A stretch of 64,000 bases of DNA. It comes from Brachybacterium muris (lineage in GTDB: Bacteria > Actinomycetota > Actinomycetes > Actinomycetales > Dermabacteraceae). The notes beneath the pieces were generated by a model. The model searched no databases. It was not told the origin of the DNA and saw only the letters and a program-made list of their open reading frames with translations. Positions within the stretch are counted from its first letter, which is position 1. Every line of letters begins with the position of its first letter. Made by a program: the position numbers and the translations under genes. Below, piece after piece: positions 8,043 through 16,352 of the stretch. Where the stretch lies: the NCBI RefSeq assembly GCF_016907455.1, contig NZ_JAFBCB010000001.1, positions 3,410,001 to 3,474,000 on the forward strand. Direction: 5' to 3'.

Positions 8043-8056
8043 GGGGGTTAACCCCC
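8043..8056. promoter_or_regulatory. Perfect 14-bp palindrome upstream of the XpaC-like orphan
   Basis: GGGGGTTAACCCCC is a perfect palindrome centred about 40 bases before the ATG at 8090. It is followed by TAGCCT (8080-8085), a plausible -10 element five bases before the ATG. The position over the -35 region suits an operator. No similar palindrome stands before the paralogous gene at 23618. Confidence 0.45.
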
Positions 8057-8089
8057 AGGACGGTTTCGGGTTCTGGTCGTAGCCTGGAC

Positions 8090-8977
8090 ATGGCCGAGCA
8101 CGCCACCCGCTATCCGTCGGGCCTCGGCCAGGAAGGGGAACGTCCGCCCATGCAGCGCAGGCCACCGGTCTCGTCGCGGCTCAGCCATCAGATCAGGCAG
8201 GGCCGCCGGATCCCCCCTGCCCACGCACCCGGCCCCCTGGAGGGGAAGGTGTTCCCTCCCACCGGTCGCGGGGTCGCGATGCCTCGCCGTCGCGGCAAGT
8301 GGCTCACCCGGGACGTCCCGATCTTCTTCGGCGGCATCGTCTCCCTCGGCACGTTCCTCCTGTTCGGCTTCGGCAGCCTGGTCGGTGGCACCGGCCTGAT
8401 CGGCCCCGCTCTGGGCGCAGTCGCCGTCGGAGCCGCCGTGGCCGGGGGCAGTGCCTACCTGCTGCGCAACCGTCGCCCGGCTCAGCAGCCCTTGCGCGCG
8501 GTGAGCGCGGCGGTGCCGGAGGGCACCCGCGCCCTGCTCGAGGGCGCCGTCAGCAACGCCGTGAATCAGCGTCGTCGGATCGCGGAGCTGAACCGCCGCT
8601 CCACGCCCCATGCGGCACGCCCCGTGCTGGCTCGGGCCGATGCGCTGCTGGTGCGGATCGATGCACTGATGCGCACCGAGGTGGTGCAGTCACGCCGCCC
8701 GTACGACGAGGACGTGATGCTGCTGGAGGGCATGAGCGCCAGGTACGTGCCGGAGCTGCTGGGTGCAGTGGAGGACAACCTGGGCTTCCTGTCCTCGTCC
8801 GCCCCCGGGTCCCAGGACCAGGCACTGCAGAACCTGCAGGTGATCGACGAGCAGCTGGCCGCCCTCAACGACGGCGTGGACCGCATCGAGAGCGAGGTCG
8901 TCGGCGGCGCCGCCCGCTCACTCGACGTGCAGCGGGAGTTCCTGCGGGCACGGCTCGGGACGAAGCAGCCCTTCTGA
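8090..8977 (+). CDS. XpaC-like membrane protein, orphan paralogue
   Basis: This 295-residue protein is a paralogue of the protein at 23618-24523. Both have a basic Pro-rich N-terminus with a PLEGKV segment, two adjacent membrane helices (here IFFGGIVSLGTFLLFGFGSL and LIGPALGAVAVGAAVAGG), and a helical cytoplasmic part with ADALLVRIDAL, then LLEGMSARYVPELL or the equivalent, and a matching C-terminus (RSLDVQREFLRARLG). The paralogue is paired with TelA, which is why I assign it to the XpaC-like group. This copy has no TelA partner here. Its function is unknown; a role in membrane or envelope stress is only inferred from the TelA link. Confidence 0.65.
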   Translation: MAEHATRYPSGLGQEGERPPMQRRPPVSSRLSHQIRQGRRIPPAHAPGPLEGKVFPPTGRGVAMPRRRGKWLTRDVPIFFGGIVSLGTFLLFGFGSLVGGTGLIGPALGAVAVGAAVAGGSAYLLRNRRPAQQPLRAVSAAVPEGTRALLEGAVSNAVNQRRRIAELNRRSTPHAARPVLARADALLVRIDALMRTEVVQSRRPYDEDVMLLEGMSARYVPELLGAVEDNLGFLSSSAPGSQDQALQNLQVIDEQLAALNDGVDRIESEVVGGAARSLDVQREFLRARLGTKQPF

Positions 8978-9069
8978 CCCTCACGCCGCAGCAGCGCCGA
9001 CGCTCTCGCGCCGACGCCGCTGCGTGCACGGATGACCTTCCTTCTGAGGCGGTCAGTGCCGCTCAGTGA

Positions 9070-9906
9070 TCAGAACCCGGGGTTGGCCGGGTCTGCGCCG
9101 ATGCGGCCGTCGGGGTTGTCCAGGCCGTTGATCTGCTCGATCTCATCAGCGGTGAGCTCCAGGTCCACCGAGGCGAAGTTCGAGACGATCCGCTTGGGGG
9201 TGACGGACTTGGGGATCACCACGTTGCCGACGGCCAGGTGCCAGGCGATGATCACCTGACCGGGGTCGGCGTCGTGGGCCTCGGCGATCTCGGTGATGAC
9301 CTCGTTCTTGAGGATGTCGCCACCCTGGCCCAGGGGGCTCCACGCCTCGGTGAGGATGTCGTGCTTTGCGTGGTAGGCGCGCAGCTCGCCCTGCTGGAAC
9401 TCGGGGTGCAGCTCGATCTGGTGCATCACCGGCACCACGCCGGTCTCGTCGATGATCTCCTCGAGCTGGGCGATCGGGAAGTTGGAGACGCCGATCGACT
9501 TGGCCTTCCTCTCCTTCTGCAGCTCGATGAGGGCCTTCCAGGACTCGAGGTACTTGCCGCGCTGGGGGCTGGCCCAGTGGATCAGGTACAGGTCCACGTA
9601 GTCCATGTCGAGCTTCTCGAGCGAGGTCTCCAGCGCCTTCTTGGCAGAGTCGAAGCCCTGGTCGCCGTTGGCGAGCTTGGTGGTGATGAACAATTCCTCG
9701 CGGGGCACGCCAGCCGCCTTCACGGCACGGCCCACGCCGCCCTCGTTCTGGTAGCCGGCGGCGGTGTCGATGTGGCGGTAGCCGGCCTCGATGGCCTGCT
9801 TGACCACGTCGGCCGCGACGTCGTCCTCGACCTGCCACACGCCGTAGCCGAGCTGAGGGACGGAGTTGCCGTCGTGGAAGGACAGGGTGGGAACAGTGCT
9901 GATCAT
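9070..9906 (-). CDS. Aldo/keto reductase, 2,5-diketo-D-gluconate reductase type
   Basis: This is a cytoplasmic NADPH-dependent carbonyl reductase of 278 residues, the standard length for the family. The catalytic tetrad is complete: Asp47 and Tyr52 in HIDTAAGYQNE, Lys77 in FITTKLAN and His110 in LYLIHW. The NADP-binding end reads VVIPKSVTPKRI. The start at 9906 has AGGAGG nearby upstream. It converges with the XpaC-like gene and has no metabolic partners next to it, so the substrate is open; broad aldehyde or keto-sugar reduction is usual for the family. Confidence 0.92.
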   Translation of the reverse strand: MISTVPTLSFHDGNSVPQLGYGVWQVEDDVAADVVKQAIEAGYRHIDTAAGYQNEGGVGRAVKAAGVPREELFITTKLANGDQGFDSAKKALETSLEKLDMDYVDLYLIHWASPQRGKYLESWKALIELQKERKAKSIGVSNFPIAQLEEIIDETGVVPVMHQIELHPEFQQGELRAYHAKHDILTEAWSPLGQGGDILKNEVITEIAEAHDADPGQVIIAWHLAVGNVVIPKSVTPKRIVSNFASVDLELTADEIEQINGLDNPDGRIGADPANPGF

Positions 9907-10107
9907 GCGAAGCCTCCTGAGTGGTGGTCCGGTGGTTCCAGCGTAGAACGGGTGGAGCGCGAGTTCGCAGTCGGCGTCCAGGTGGTCGGCCAGCGGAGCT
10001 ACTACCGGAGTCCCGGTGAAGGGGGTGGGCGCTCCGTAAGCTCAGGGAGTACTGGACCGAGCTCTGCCAGAGCTGGATCGGCCAGTGGTGAGATGAGGAG
10101 GTCAATG

Positions 10108-10818
10108 ATGGCCGTGCAGATCCCCGAGAAGTTCCAGCAGTTCCGTGCGCTCGTCCTGGACCCTACGAACGAAGAGAAGCTCGTTGGCTACCTCAAGGAG
10201 TACTCCGCAGGCGGGTCATACACCGGTGCGTACTTCAACGAGCTAACGACCACGACAAGTTCAGATCCGAACCGTATCGATATCGCCGACGTTGCGTCAT
10301 TGTCTCTGTTGTCCGTCACCCTCAAGCCTGAGGCAGTGGGGCATCTGATCGGGAACGTCGAGGTGAGCGAAAAGTTGGAGCGGCATCTCAGCGCACAACC
10401 TGACCGCGACCTGGCCACACTAACGCCGGTTGAGGCGGAGGCCCTTGAAGCCGGGAACCTGAACGACGTCTGGAATCTGATCCAACAGGCCAACGGTGTC
10501 GGACGGACCCGCACCTCGAAGCTCCTCGCTCGCAAGCGTCCCCGACTAATCCCAATCTGGGACAGCGTGATCGCCGAGGTTCTCGACCTACCGACCAGCA
10601 AGGACATGTGGAAGATCTTCCATGCGGCCTTAACCCAGGAGGGCGAACAGACCTTAGATGACCGGCTCGGTGAGCTGGCTTTGAAAGCGGGCGTTGCGGA
10701 ACGGTACTCACGACTGCGCGTGCTCGACATCCTGGCGTGGATGTACGGCAAGAATAAGGGCCTGGCAAGCAAGGTATATATGGAGTTGGCGCCCGACCCC
10801 GAAGAGAAAGATCGTTGA
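10108..10818 (+). CDS. DUF6308-family protein
   Basis: This is a 236-residue protein of unknown function that I recognise as DUF6308 from the block GVGRTRTSKLLARKRPRLIPIWDS around residues 130-153. It has no signal peptide or membrane segment. Two adjacent ATGs (10105 and 10108) follow AGGAGG at 10095-10100; I prefer the second for its seven-base spacing. Codon use is less GC-biased than in the neighbours (frequent TTG, CTA, GTT), which hints at acquisition. The MutT-like gene follows after about 110 bases on the same strand. Confidence 0.7.
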   Translation: MAVQIPEKFQQFRALVLDPTNEEKLVGYLKEYSAGGSYTGAYFNELTTTTSSDPNRIDIADVASLSLLSVTLKPEAVGHLIGNVEVSEKLERHLSAQPDRDLATLTPVEAEALEAGNLNDVWNLIQQANGVGRTRTSKLLARKRPRLIPIWDSVIAEVLDLPTSKDMWKIFHAALTQEGEQTLDDRLGELALKAGVAERYSRLRVLDILAWMYGKNKGLASKVYMELAPDPEEKDR

Positions 10819-10926
10819 ACGATCCTGAGTTCTCGCCCTCGCCCCTTAACTCCGGCCACGCGGGCCTCTACGCCTGCAGCCCTACGTAGGATCACCAGAG
10901 TTACTACACAGCGAAGGAGCACTCGG

Positions 10927-11370
10927 GTGAGCGAACGGATCTTGGTCGTGGGTGCCATCATCGAGCGCGACGGGACCGTTTTCGCTGCTCGGCGCAATCC
11001 CGAGCGCAGCGCGGGTGGCTTATGGGAGTTCCCGGGCGGCAAGGTCGAAGCCGACGAGACGCCCGAGCAGGCACTTACCCGCGAACTCAGGGAAGAGCTT
11101 GGGGTCGACGTGTCCATCGGCGAGCTCGTGGACACCAGCCTCAGCAACGTTGCCGGCTTAACGATTGAACTGGGCTGCTACCTCACCGAGCTTCGAGGAT
11201 CTGACCCGGTCTCAAGCACCGACCACGATGCACTCACATGGGTGCCACTCGATCAGCTGGAGGAACTCGACTGGGCACCGGGGGATGTCCCGATCATCAA
11301 ACGCCTCCCCCGCCTCCTTGAGGGTGCCAGCCGCGGGCAGGTGAATATTCGCCTCGCTGGGGTCCGCTGA
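10927..11370 (+). CDS. MutT-like NUDIX hydrolase with its last codons supplied by IS21
   Basis: This is a (deoxy)nucleoside triphosphate pyrophosphohydrolase of 147 residues, probably sanitising oxidised nucleotides. The Nudix box reads GGKVEADETPEQALTRELRE followed by ELG (residues about 38-60), with all catalytic residues in place. The start is GTG at 10927 behind GAAGGAG. The left end of IS21 copy 1 begins at 11342, so the last nine residues (VNIRLAGVR) are encoded by the element. The fold is complete before that point, so the enzyme is probably active, but its natural C-terminus is lost. Confidence 0.85.
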   Translation: MSERILVVGAIIERDGTVFAARRNPERSAGGLWEFPGGKVEADETPEQALTRELREELGVDVSIGELVDTSLSNVAGLTIELGCYLTELRGSDPVSSTDHDALTWVPLDQLEELDWAPGDVPIIKRLPRLLEGASRGQVNIRLAGVR

Positions 11371-11455
11371 TCGAGGGTTCGGGTGCCACGTCGCTGCCGT
11401 AGCGGTGGCGTCGTTCGGGACCACCAGTGGTGTCGTTGGGGCCGCTCTGTCTACG

Positions 11456-11494
11456 CTCCTTCCGCCGTGTGTATAGGGCACGCGGCGGAAGGAG
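11456..11494 (+). promoter_or_regulatory. Stem-loop that sequesters the istA ribosome site
   Basis: CTCCTTCCGCCG (11456-11467) pairs perfectly with CGGCGGAAGGAG (11483-11494), and TGTG/CACG extends the stem to 16 pairs with one G-U. The right arm contains the istA Shine-Dalgarno AGGAG, nine bases before the ATG at 11504. A candidate -10 TACGCT (11452-11457) would start transcription inside the left arm, so only read-through transcripts from outside would carry the whole hairpin. The same structure is in copy 2 (29491-29529) and copy 3 (49734-49772). Confidence 0.65.
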
Positions 11495-11503
11495 CAATCT
11501 GGA

Positions 11504-13066
11504 ATGGTACGGAAGATCAGGGCGAAGCTGGTGCTCCAGCTGCGCGCAGAAGGTCTGTCGGGGCGAGCGATTTCGTCCTCGCAGGGCATGTCCCGCAAGT
11601 CCGTGAGGGCGGTGTTCGAGGCCGCTGACGCTGCAGGGATCGGGTGGGGCGATATCGCGGACGTCGCCGATGAGCAGGTGTATGCCCGGTTGTTCCCGGG
11701 CCGGGGCGAGCACGAGAGCGTGTTCGCACAGCCGGACTGGGAACAGGTCCATCGAGAGATGGCCAGGGTCGGCGTGACGCTGAAGCTGTTGCACGGCGAG
11801 TACTTCGACGCGACCACGGCGGCTGGGGATCCGGCGATGGGGTATGACCGGTTTTGCCGCACCTACCAGCACCACGTCATGGTCACCGGTGCCGCTTCGA
11901 GAGTCGGTCACAAGGCCGGCCAGAGCGTGGAGGTCGACTGGTCCGGCCCCACGATGGAGCTGGCCGATCCGGTCACCGGCGAGGTCTCGAAGGTGTTCTT
12001 GTTCGTTGCCTGCCTGCCTTTTTCTCGTTACGCGTTCTGCTTCCCGGCGCTGGATATGCGCCAGGAGTCCTGGCTGCGAGCGCACGTAGCGATGTTCGAG
12101 GCGCTGGGCGGGACGGTCCCGAGGATCGTTCCGGACAACCTCAAGACCGGTGTGGTGAAGCACCCCCGCGAGGGCGAGATCGTCCTGAACGATGCGTATC
12201 GCGAGATGGCAGCGCATTACTCGGCGGCGGTGCTCCCGGGGAGGGTGCGGAAACCGAAAGACAAGGCGAGCGTGGAGAACACCGTCGCGCACGTCGCGAC
12301 CTGGGTCATCGCCGGGCTGCGGGATCAGCGATTCACGTCCCTGCCCGAACTTGCAGCCGCCATCGGGCAGCGGATGGAGGCCTATAACGCGGAGCCGTTC
12401 CAGAAGCGGCCCGGATCCCGCGCCAGCGTGTTCGACGCGGAGGAGCGGCCGCTGCTGACGCCGCTGCCGGCGGTGCCCTACGAGATCTCGACATGGCACT
12501 ACGGACGACGAGTGGGCAGGAACGGGCACGTCACGTTCGCGCGGAACTTCTACTCCGCGCCGTTCGCGCACATCGGCGCGAAGGTCGATCTGCGCATCAC
12601 GGCCCGGACGCTGGAGATCTATCAGGGCAGCCAGCGACTGACCAGTCACCTGCTGCTCCCGGAGACCGCGAGCAATGAGTACCGCACCAACGACGCGGAC
12701 CTACCTGCGGGCGAGCGTTTCCAGGCCTGGGACGCGCAGAGGGTGCGGGCGTGGGCAGATCGGGTCGGGCCGGCCACGGTGATCGTGATCCAGCGGATCT
12801 TCGAGTCCGTGCCGATCGTGGAACAGGGCCTGGATCCCGCGTTGGCGGTGCTACGGCTCTCTCGCCGCTTCTCCGTAGATCGGGTCGAGGCGGCCTGCGC
12901 ACTCGCGCTGACGGGACGGGTCCGTTCACCGCGCTATGCGCATCTGCACCCGATCTTGGCCACCGGGCAGGACAAGGTCGCCGCCCTGCGTCCACCCCGC
13001 GAGGAACCCGCGGAAGACGGCGGATACGTCCGTGGCGCCGACTACTACGCCGGAGGTGTCCGGTGA
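11504..13066 (+). CDS. istA: IS21 transposase IstA, copy 1
   Basis: This is the 520-residue DDE transposase that cuts and joins the ends of the element. The N-terminal helix-turn-helix covers residues 1-45 (LSGRAISSSQGMSRKSVRAV). The catalytic triad lies in EVDWSG (about residue 145), IVPDNLK (about 210) and KASVENTV (about 253). A beta-barrel C-terminal domain follows (NFYSAPFAHIGAKVDLRI). The reading frame is intact and identical in all three copies, so recent activity is likely. Its stop overlaps the istB GTG by four bases. Confidence 0.95.
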   Translation: MVRKIRAKLVLQLRAEGLSGRAISSSQGMSRKSVRAVFEAADAAGIGWGDIADVADEQVYARLFPGRGEHESVFAQPDWEQVHREMARVGVTLKLLHGEYFDATTAAGDPAMGYDRFCRTYQHHVMVTGAASRVGHKAGQSVEVDWSGPTMELADPVTGEVSKVFLFVACLPFSRYAFCFPALDMRQESWLRAHVAMFEALGGTVPRIVPDNLKTGVVKHPREGEIVLNDAYREMAAHYSAAVLPGRVRKPKDKASVENTVAHVATWVIAGLRDQRFTSLPELAAAIGQRMEAYNAEPFQKRPGSRASVFDAEERPLLTPLPAVPYEISTWHYGRRVGRNGHVTFARNFYSAPFAHIGAKVDLRITARTLEIYQGSQRLTSHLLLPETASNEYRTNDADLPAGERFQAWDAQRVRAWADRVGPATVIVIQRIFESVPIVEQGLDPALAVLRLSRRFSVDRVEAACALALTGRVRSPRYAHLHPILATGQDKVAALRPPREEPAEDGGYVRGADYYAGGVR

Positions 13067-13809
13067 GCGTGATCGATAACGACACGAAGCGGAAGCTGCG
13101 CGAGATGGGCGCGACCGCGCTGCTGGACGCGATCGATGCCCAGGATGAGGCTCACGTGCTGGGGATGTCGTTCCAGGAACGGCTCCAGCTGATCGTGGAC
13201 GAGGCGCATTCCATCTTCAATCATGGAAAGGTCGAGGGTCTGATCCGCCGGGCGGGGCTGCGTTATCCCGGAGCGGACCTGCGGCGGCTGGATCTGGTCG
13301 AGGAACGGGGACTGAACCGGAACGTGATCGCGCAACTGGCAACCTGCTCCTTCATCCAGCGGCAACAGAACGTGGTCTTCCAGGGCTTCACCGGCTCAGG
13401 GAAGTCCTACCTCGGCTGCGCGCTGGCGAAGCAGGCCTGCCAGCACCGGCTCCGAGCCCACTACATCCGAATGCCCGACCTCGAAGAGGCCTGGGCCCTG
13501 GCAAAGGACAAGCCGCAGGGCCAGACGAAGTTCCTGCGGAAGTACTCCACGTTCTCGCTGCTGGTGATCGACGAGTGGCTGCTGGACCATCCTGACGAGG
13601 GAATGCGTTCGATGCTGCTGGAACTGCTCGAGCGCCGCTATGACACCGGCTCGACCGTGTTCTGCACCCAGTACCCGAAGAAGGACTGGCACGCCCGGCT
13701 CGGTGGAGCAGTCCACGCCGATGCGATCATGGACCGCATCGTGCACAACACAATCTGGATCGACACCGGCGACAGGAACATGCGAGAACACACCGCACTG
13801 CCCCAGTGA
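13063..13809 (+). CDS. istB: IS21 transposition helper ATPase IstB, copy 1
   Basis: This is a 248-residue AAA+ ATPase that forms decamers on target DNA and activates IstA (family knowledge). Walker A is GFTGSGKSYL and Walker B LLVIDE. I use the GTG at 13063, which overlaps the istA stop (GTGA); the open frame continues upstream through istA in another frame, but that part is a shadow. The sequence is intact and identical in copies 2 and 3. Confidence 0.95.
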   Translation: MSVIDNDTKRKLREMGATALLDAIDAQDEAHVLGMSFQERLQLIVDEAHSIFNHGKVEGLIRRAGLRYPGADLRRLDLVEERGLNRNVIAQLATCSFIQRQQNVVFQGFTGSGKSYLGCALAKQACQHRLRAHYIRMPDLEEAWALAKDKPQGQTKFLRKYSTFSLLVIDEWLLDHPDEGMRSMLLELLERRYDTGSTVFCTQYPKKDWHARLGGAVHADAIMDRIVHNTIWIDTGDRNMREHTALPQ

Positions 13810-13922
13810 CCCGATGCCGGCGGGAGCCAGTGGTCCCCACCGCGGCGGCTACTGGCCCCCGTCGGCACGATCGGCGGTCCCCAAGAGCAAGATTCGGTGG
13901 CTCCCACGACTACGAATACTCA

Positions 13923-13997
13923 GCGCCGCTGTACCGGGGAGATCCCGGCTACCGGCCGAAAATGGACCGCGACGGTGACGGAGTGGCCTGCGAGTAG
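13923..13997 (+). pseudogene. 3' remnant of an Excalibur calcium-binding domain gene
   Basis: Directly after the right end of IS21 copy 1 an open frame encodes APLYRGDPGYRPKMDR and then DGDGVACE followed by TAG. This is the C-terminal half of an Excalibur domain, whose hallmark is DxDxDGxxCE. Everything upstream, including the signal peptide and any other domain, is missing, because the IS sits where it should be. The fragment has no native start. The frame continues backwards into IS sequence, so a short fusion peptide is possible but not meaningful. Confidence 0.7.
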
Positions 13998-14142
13998 GCC
14001 GACTCCGCGACGCCGCCGTTGCCGCCAGGGCCGTGTTCAACCGCTTTCAGGCTCACAACAGGCGTGGGAGGATCCAGGTCCACCCCGAAGCAGAGCAGGC
14101 CACCACCTCGTCCCCGGTAGGCGACCAGGACGGAGCACCCGC

Positions 14143-14739
14143 ATGAACGAGCAGCACACCAGCACCTCGAACAGCACCGGCGACGACGACAGTAGCCGGG
14201 GCAGCGTGCTGCATCTGCTGCCGAACGCAGCGATCGCGGGCCTCGACGTCACCGGCTCCGGCAAGGTCGGCGAGGCGGGCCGGACTGACGAGGTCGACAG
14301 CGCGGGCGGGAAGGGCCGTTCCGCCGTGGAGGCGGTGCTGCGGGCCCTCGCCGCACGTCTGCATGCCTCCGGTGCGGTCACGGACGGCTTCGAGGCCGCG
14401 GTACTGGAGCGGGAGCGGACGTACCCGACAGGCCTGCCCACGGTGATCCCCGCGGCGATCCCCCACACCGATCCGGAGCACGTGATCGAACCGGGCATCG
14501 CGGTGGCCACCCTGCGCGAACCGGTGGCCTTCGGGGAGATGGGCGGCAGCGGGGAGGCTACGGTCCCTGTGCGCCTGGTGGTAATGCTGGTGCTGCGCGA
14601 GGCCCAAGCCCAGCTCGAAGCCCTGCAGCGCCTGATCCAGGCCCTGCAGGACGAAGCCGCCGTGCGCACCGTGCTCGATGCCACCGACGATGCAGACCTG
14701 GAGCGTCGCGTCAGGCAGTGGCTGCAGGCCCCTTCCTGA
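14143..14739 (+). CDS. PTS EIIA protein, fructose/galactitol type
   Basis: This 198-residue cytoplasmic protein has a PTS_EIIA type-2 fold (about residues 60-195). The segment TGLPTVIPAAIPHTDPEHV holds the phospho-accepting histidine in PHTD, as in GatA and FruA-type EIIA domains. An N-terminal Ser/Thr/Asp-rich linker of about 50 residues is unusual and could be regulatory. No EIIB or EIIC genes adjoin, so it is either a regulatory EIIA or served by a permease elsewhere. It converges on the fucosidase gene with a 33-base gap. Confidence 0.8.
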   Translation: MNEQHTSTSNSTGDDDSSRGSVLHLLPNAAIAGLDVTGSGKVGEAGRTDEVDSAGGKGRSAVEAVLRALAARLHASGAVTDGFEAAVLERERTYPTGLPTVIPAAIPHTDPEHVIEPGIAVATLREPVAFGEMGGSGEATVPVRLVVMLVLREAQAQLEALQRLIQALQDEAAVRTVLDATDDADLERRVRQWLQAPS

Positions 14740-14772
14740 CGGGCGCCTCCTGGAGAGCGGCCCGCACCGGCC

Positions 14773-16296
14773 TCACTTCACCCGCAGCGTCACCACCGCG
14801 ACCGGCTCGTCGGTGTCACCGGGGGTGATCACCACGGTGTCGCCCTCCACGTGGGCGGCGGCGGGTGCCTTCTCCTGCTCATCGTCGTCGTCGCGGTCGG
14901 GCCCGTCGGAGACCGTCCGGGAGTCGTCGGCCCTGTCGGCTTCCTCCTCCTCGCCGGGGTAGACCGCACCGGCCGCGTCGTCGGTGCCGTCACTGGCGCC
15001 ACCGGCGGCGCCCTTCTCCTCACCGCGCTCGGGCACCTCGGCCAGCTCGCGGATCGCGGCCGACACCTCCGGGCTGAGCCGAACCTCCCCTGCCTCGGGG
15101 TCCAGCAGCAGCACGTGCAACTGCTCCTGGCCGGTGCCGTCGACCCCGCGGGTGAAGCGAACGCCCTCCGGTGGAGTACGCACGGCCTCGTGCATCCAGG
15201 GTCGGGTCGCGTAGATCGCCTCGCCGTAGCGGTTGATCCACGCCCCCAGCTCCTCCAATGCCACCCGCTGCAGGGGCGGGATGGTGCCGTCGGCCCGCGG
15301 CCCGATGTTCAGCAGCAGGTTGCCGTTCTTGGAGACCACATCCACCAGCAGGCGGATCACGTCGCTGCCGCCCATCGCGTGCTCGATCGACTCGTCATGG
15401 TTGAAGCCGAAGCTGAGGCCCAGGCCGCGGGTGGCCTCGAACACCTCGTCCTGCACGGAGTCGATGTCCTGGTACTCGCGGGTGGCGACCCCATGCACAG
15501 GCACGCCCCAGCGGTCGTTGACCATGCCCTCGGGGACCTTCTCGAGGTATTCGCCGAACAGCTGGACCAGGGAGTCGGGGCCGGGGTACTTGCCGGCGTC
15601 GGGCCAGTCGATGTCGTTCCACAGGATGTCCGGGGAGAACTTCTCGATCAGCTCCCGCAGCTGCGCGGCGGCGAAGGCCGCGAACTCGGGGTCGTTGCGG
15701 CGCAGGGAGAACAGTTCCTCGTGGGAGGTGATCGGCCCGAAGTCGGTGACGTGCCAGTCCAGGGCGCCGGAGTAGTACAGGCCGAAGCGCAGGCCGGCGG
15801 CGCGGGTGGCGTGCTCGAGCTTGGCGATCAGGTCGCGGCCAGGGCCCCGGCGGGCGGCGGTGAAGGAGGTGGTCTCGCTGTCCCACAGGCAGAACCCGTC
15901 GTGGTGCTTGGCGGTGGGCACCACGTACTTGGCGCCGGCCTGCACGGCGAGGTTCACCATCGCCTTGGGGCTGGAGCGGATGGGGTCCCAGGTGTCGGCG
16001 AAGTCCTCGTAGCTGTGGCCGGGGCCGAACAGCTTCTGGTGCCGCTCCCGGGTGGGGCTGCCCTCGATGCGCACGGTGTTGGCGTACCACTCGGCGTACT
16101 GGTGGCGGGCGTAGGCGTTGTCCTCGGTGACGTCGGAGCGGTCGGACACGTCGGCCCAGCCGGGCACGGAGTACAGGCCCCAGTGGATGAAGATGCCCAG
16201 CTTCGCGTCGCGGTACCAGTCAGGGACGGTGAGGTCCGGGTAGTCGCTCGCGGGGGCGGCGTCGCGGGGGCCGTGACGGTCATCGAAGCTGATCAT
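14773..16296 (-). CDS. Alpha-L-fucosidase, glycoside hydrolase family 29
   Basis: This 507-residue retaining exo-fucosidase would release L-fucose from glycans. Family motifs are WYRDAKLGIFIHWGLYSVPGW, YVVPTAKHHDGFCLWDSE and LWNDIDWPDAGK, the last carrying the nucleophile Asp. There is no signal peptide, so it appears cytoplasmic and would need imported oligosaccharide. The start at 16296 follows AGGAGAG. Between residues about 430 and 490 there is a very acidic, low-complexity insert (EEEEADRADD, DRDDDDEQE) in the C-terminal beta domain, which is unusual for GH29. A broken fucO homologue lies 26 kb away in this window. Confidence 0.92.
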   Translation of the reverse strand: MISFDDRHGPRDAAPASDYPDLTVPDWYRDAKLGIFIHWGLYSVPGWADVSDRSDVTEDNAYARHQYAEWYANTVRIEGSPTRERHQKLFGPGHSYEDFADTWDPIRSSPKAMVNLAVQAGAKYVVPTAKHHDGFCLWDSETTSFTAARRGPGRDLIAKLEHATRAAGLRFGLYYSGALDWHVTDFGPITSHEELFSLRRNDPEFAAFAAAQLRELIEKFSPDILWNDIDWPDAGKYPGPDSLVQLFGEYLEKVPEGMVNDRWGVPVHGVATREYQDIDSVQDEVFEATRGLGLSFGFNHDESIEHAMGGSDVIRLLVDVVSKNGNLLLNIGPRADGTIPPLQRVALEELGAWINRYGEAIYATRPWMHEAVRTPPEGVRFTRGVDGTGQEQLHVLLLDPEAGEVRLSPEVSAAIRELAEVPERGEEKGAAGGASDGTDDAAGAVYPGEEEEADRADDSRTVSDGPDRDDDDEQEKAPAAAHVEGDTVVITPGDTDEPVAVVTLRVK

Positions 16297-16352
16297 CGGG
16301 TCTCTCCTGCGAGGTCGGGGGCGCATGACCACCGTATCGGGAGTCGTGGGAC

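Larger units (their letters stand above)
11342..13922 (+). mobile_element. IS21-family insertion sequence, copy 1 (2581 bp, no target duplication)
   Basis: The element runs from TGAATATTCG to CGAATACTCA; its ends form a 10-base terminal inverted repeat with one mismatch and keep the TG...CA termini of IS21. It encodes istA and istB in one overlapping unit. A pair of similar 16-base subterminal repeats lies at 11404-11419 and 11426-11441, as expected for transposase-binding sites. Boundaries come from comparing the three copies in the window. The left flank (GGGCAGG) and right flank (GCGCCGC) do not match, so no target duplication remains. Confidence 0.95.

Noticed and set aside
12751..13809. 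352-codon form of IstB
   Set aside because: The extra N-terminal part lies within istA in another frame; the GTG overlapping the istA stop gives the normal family length.
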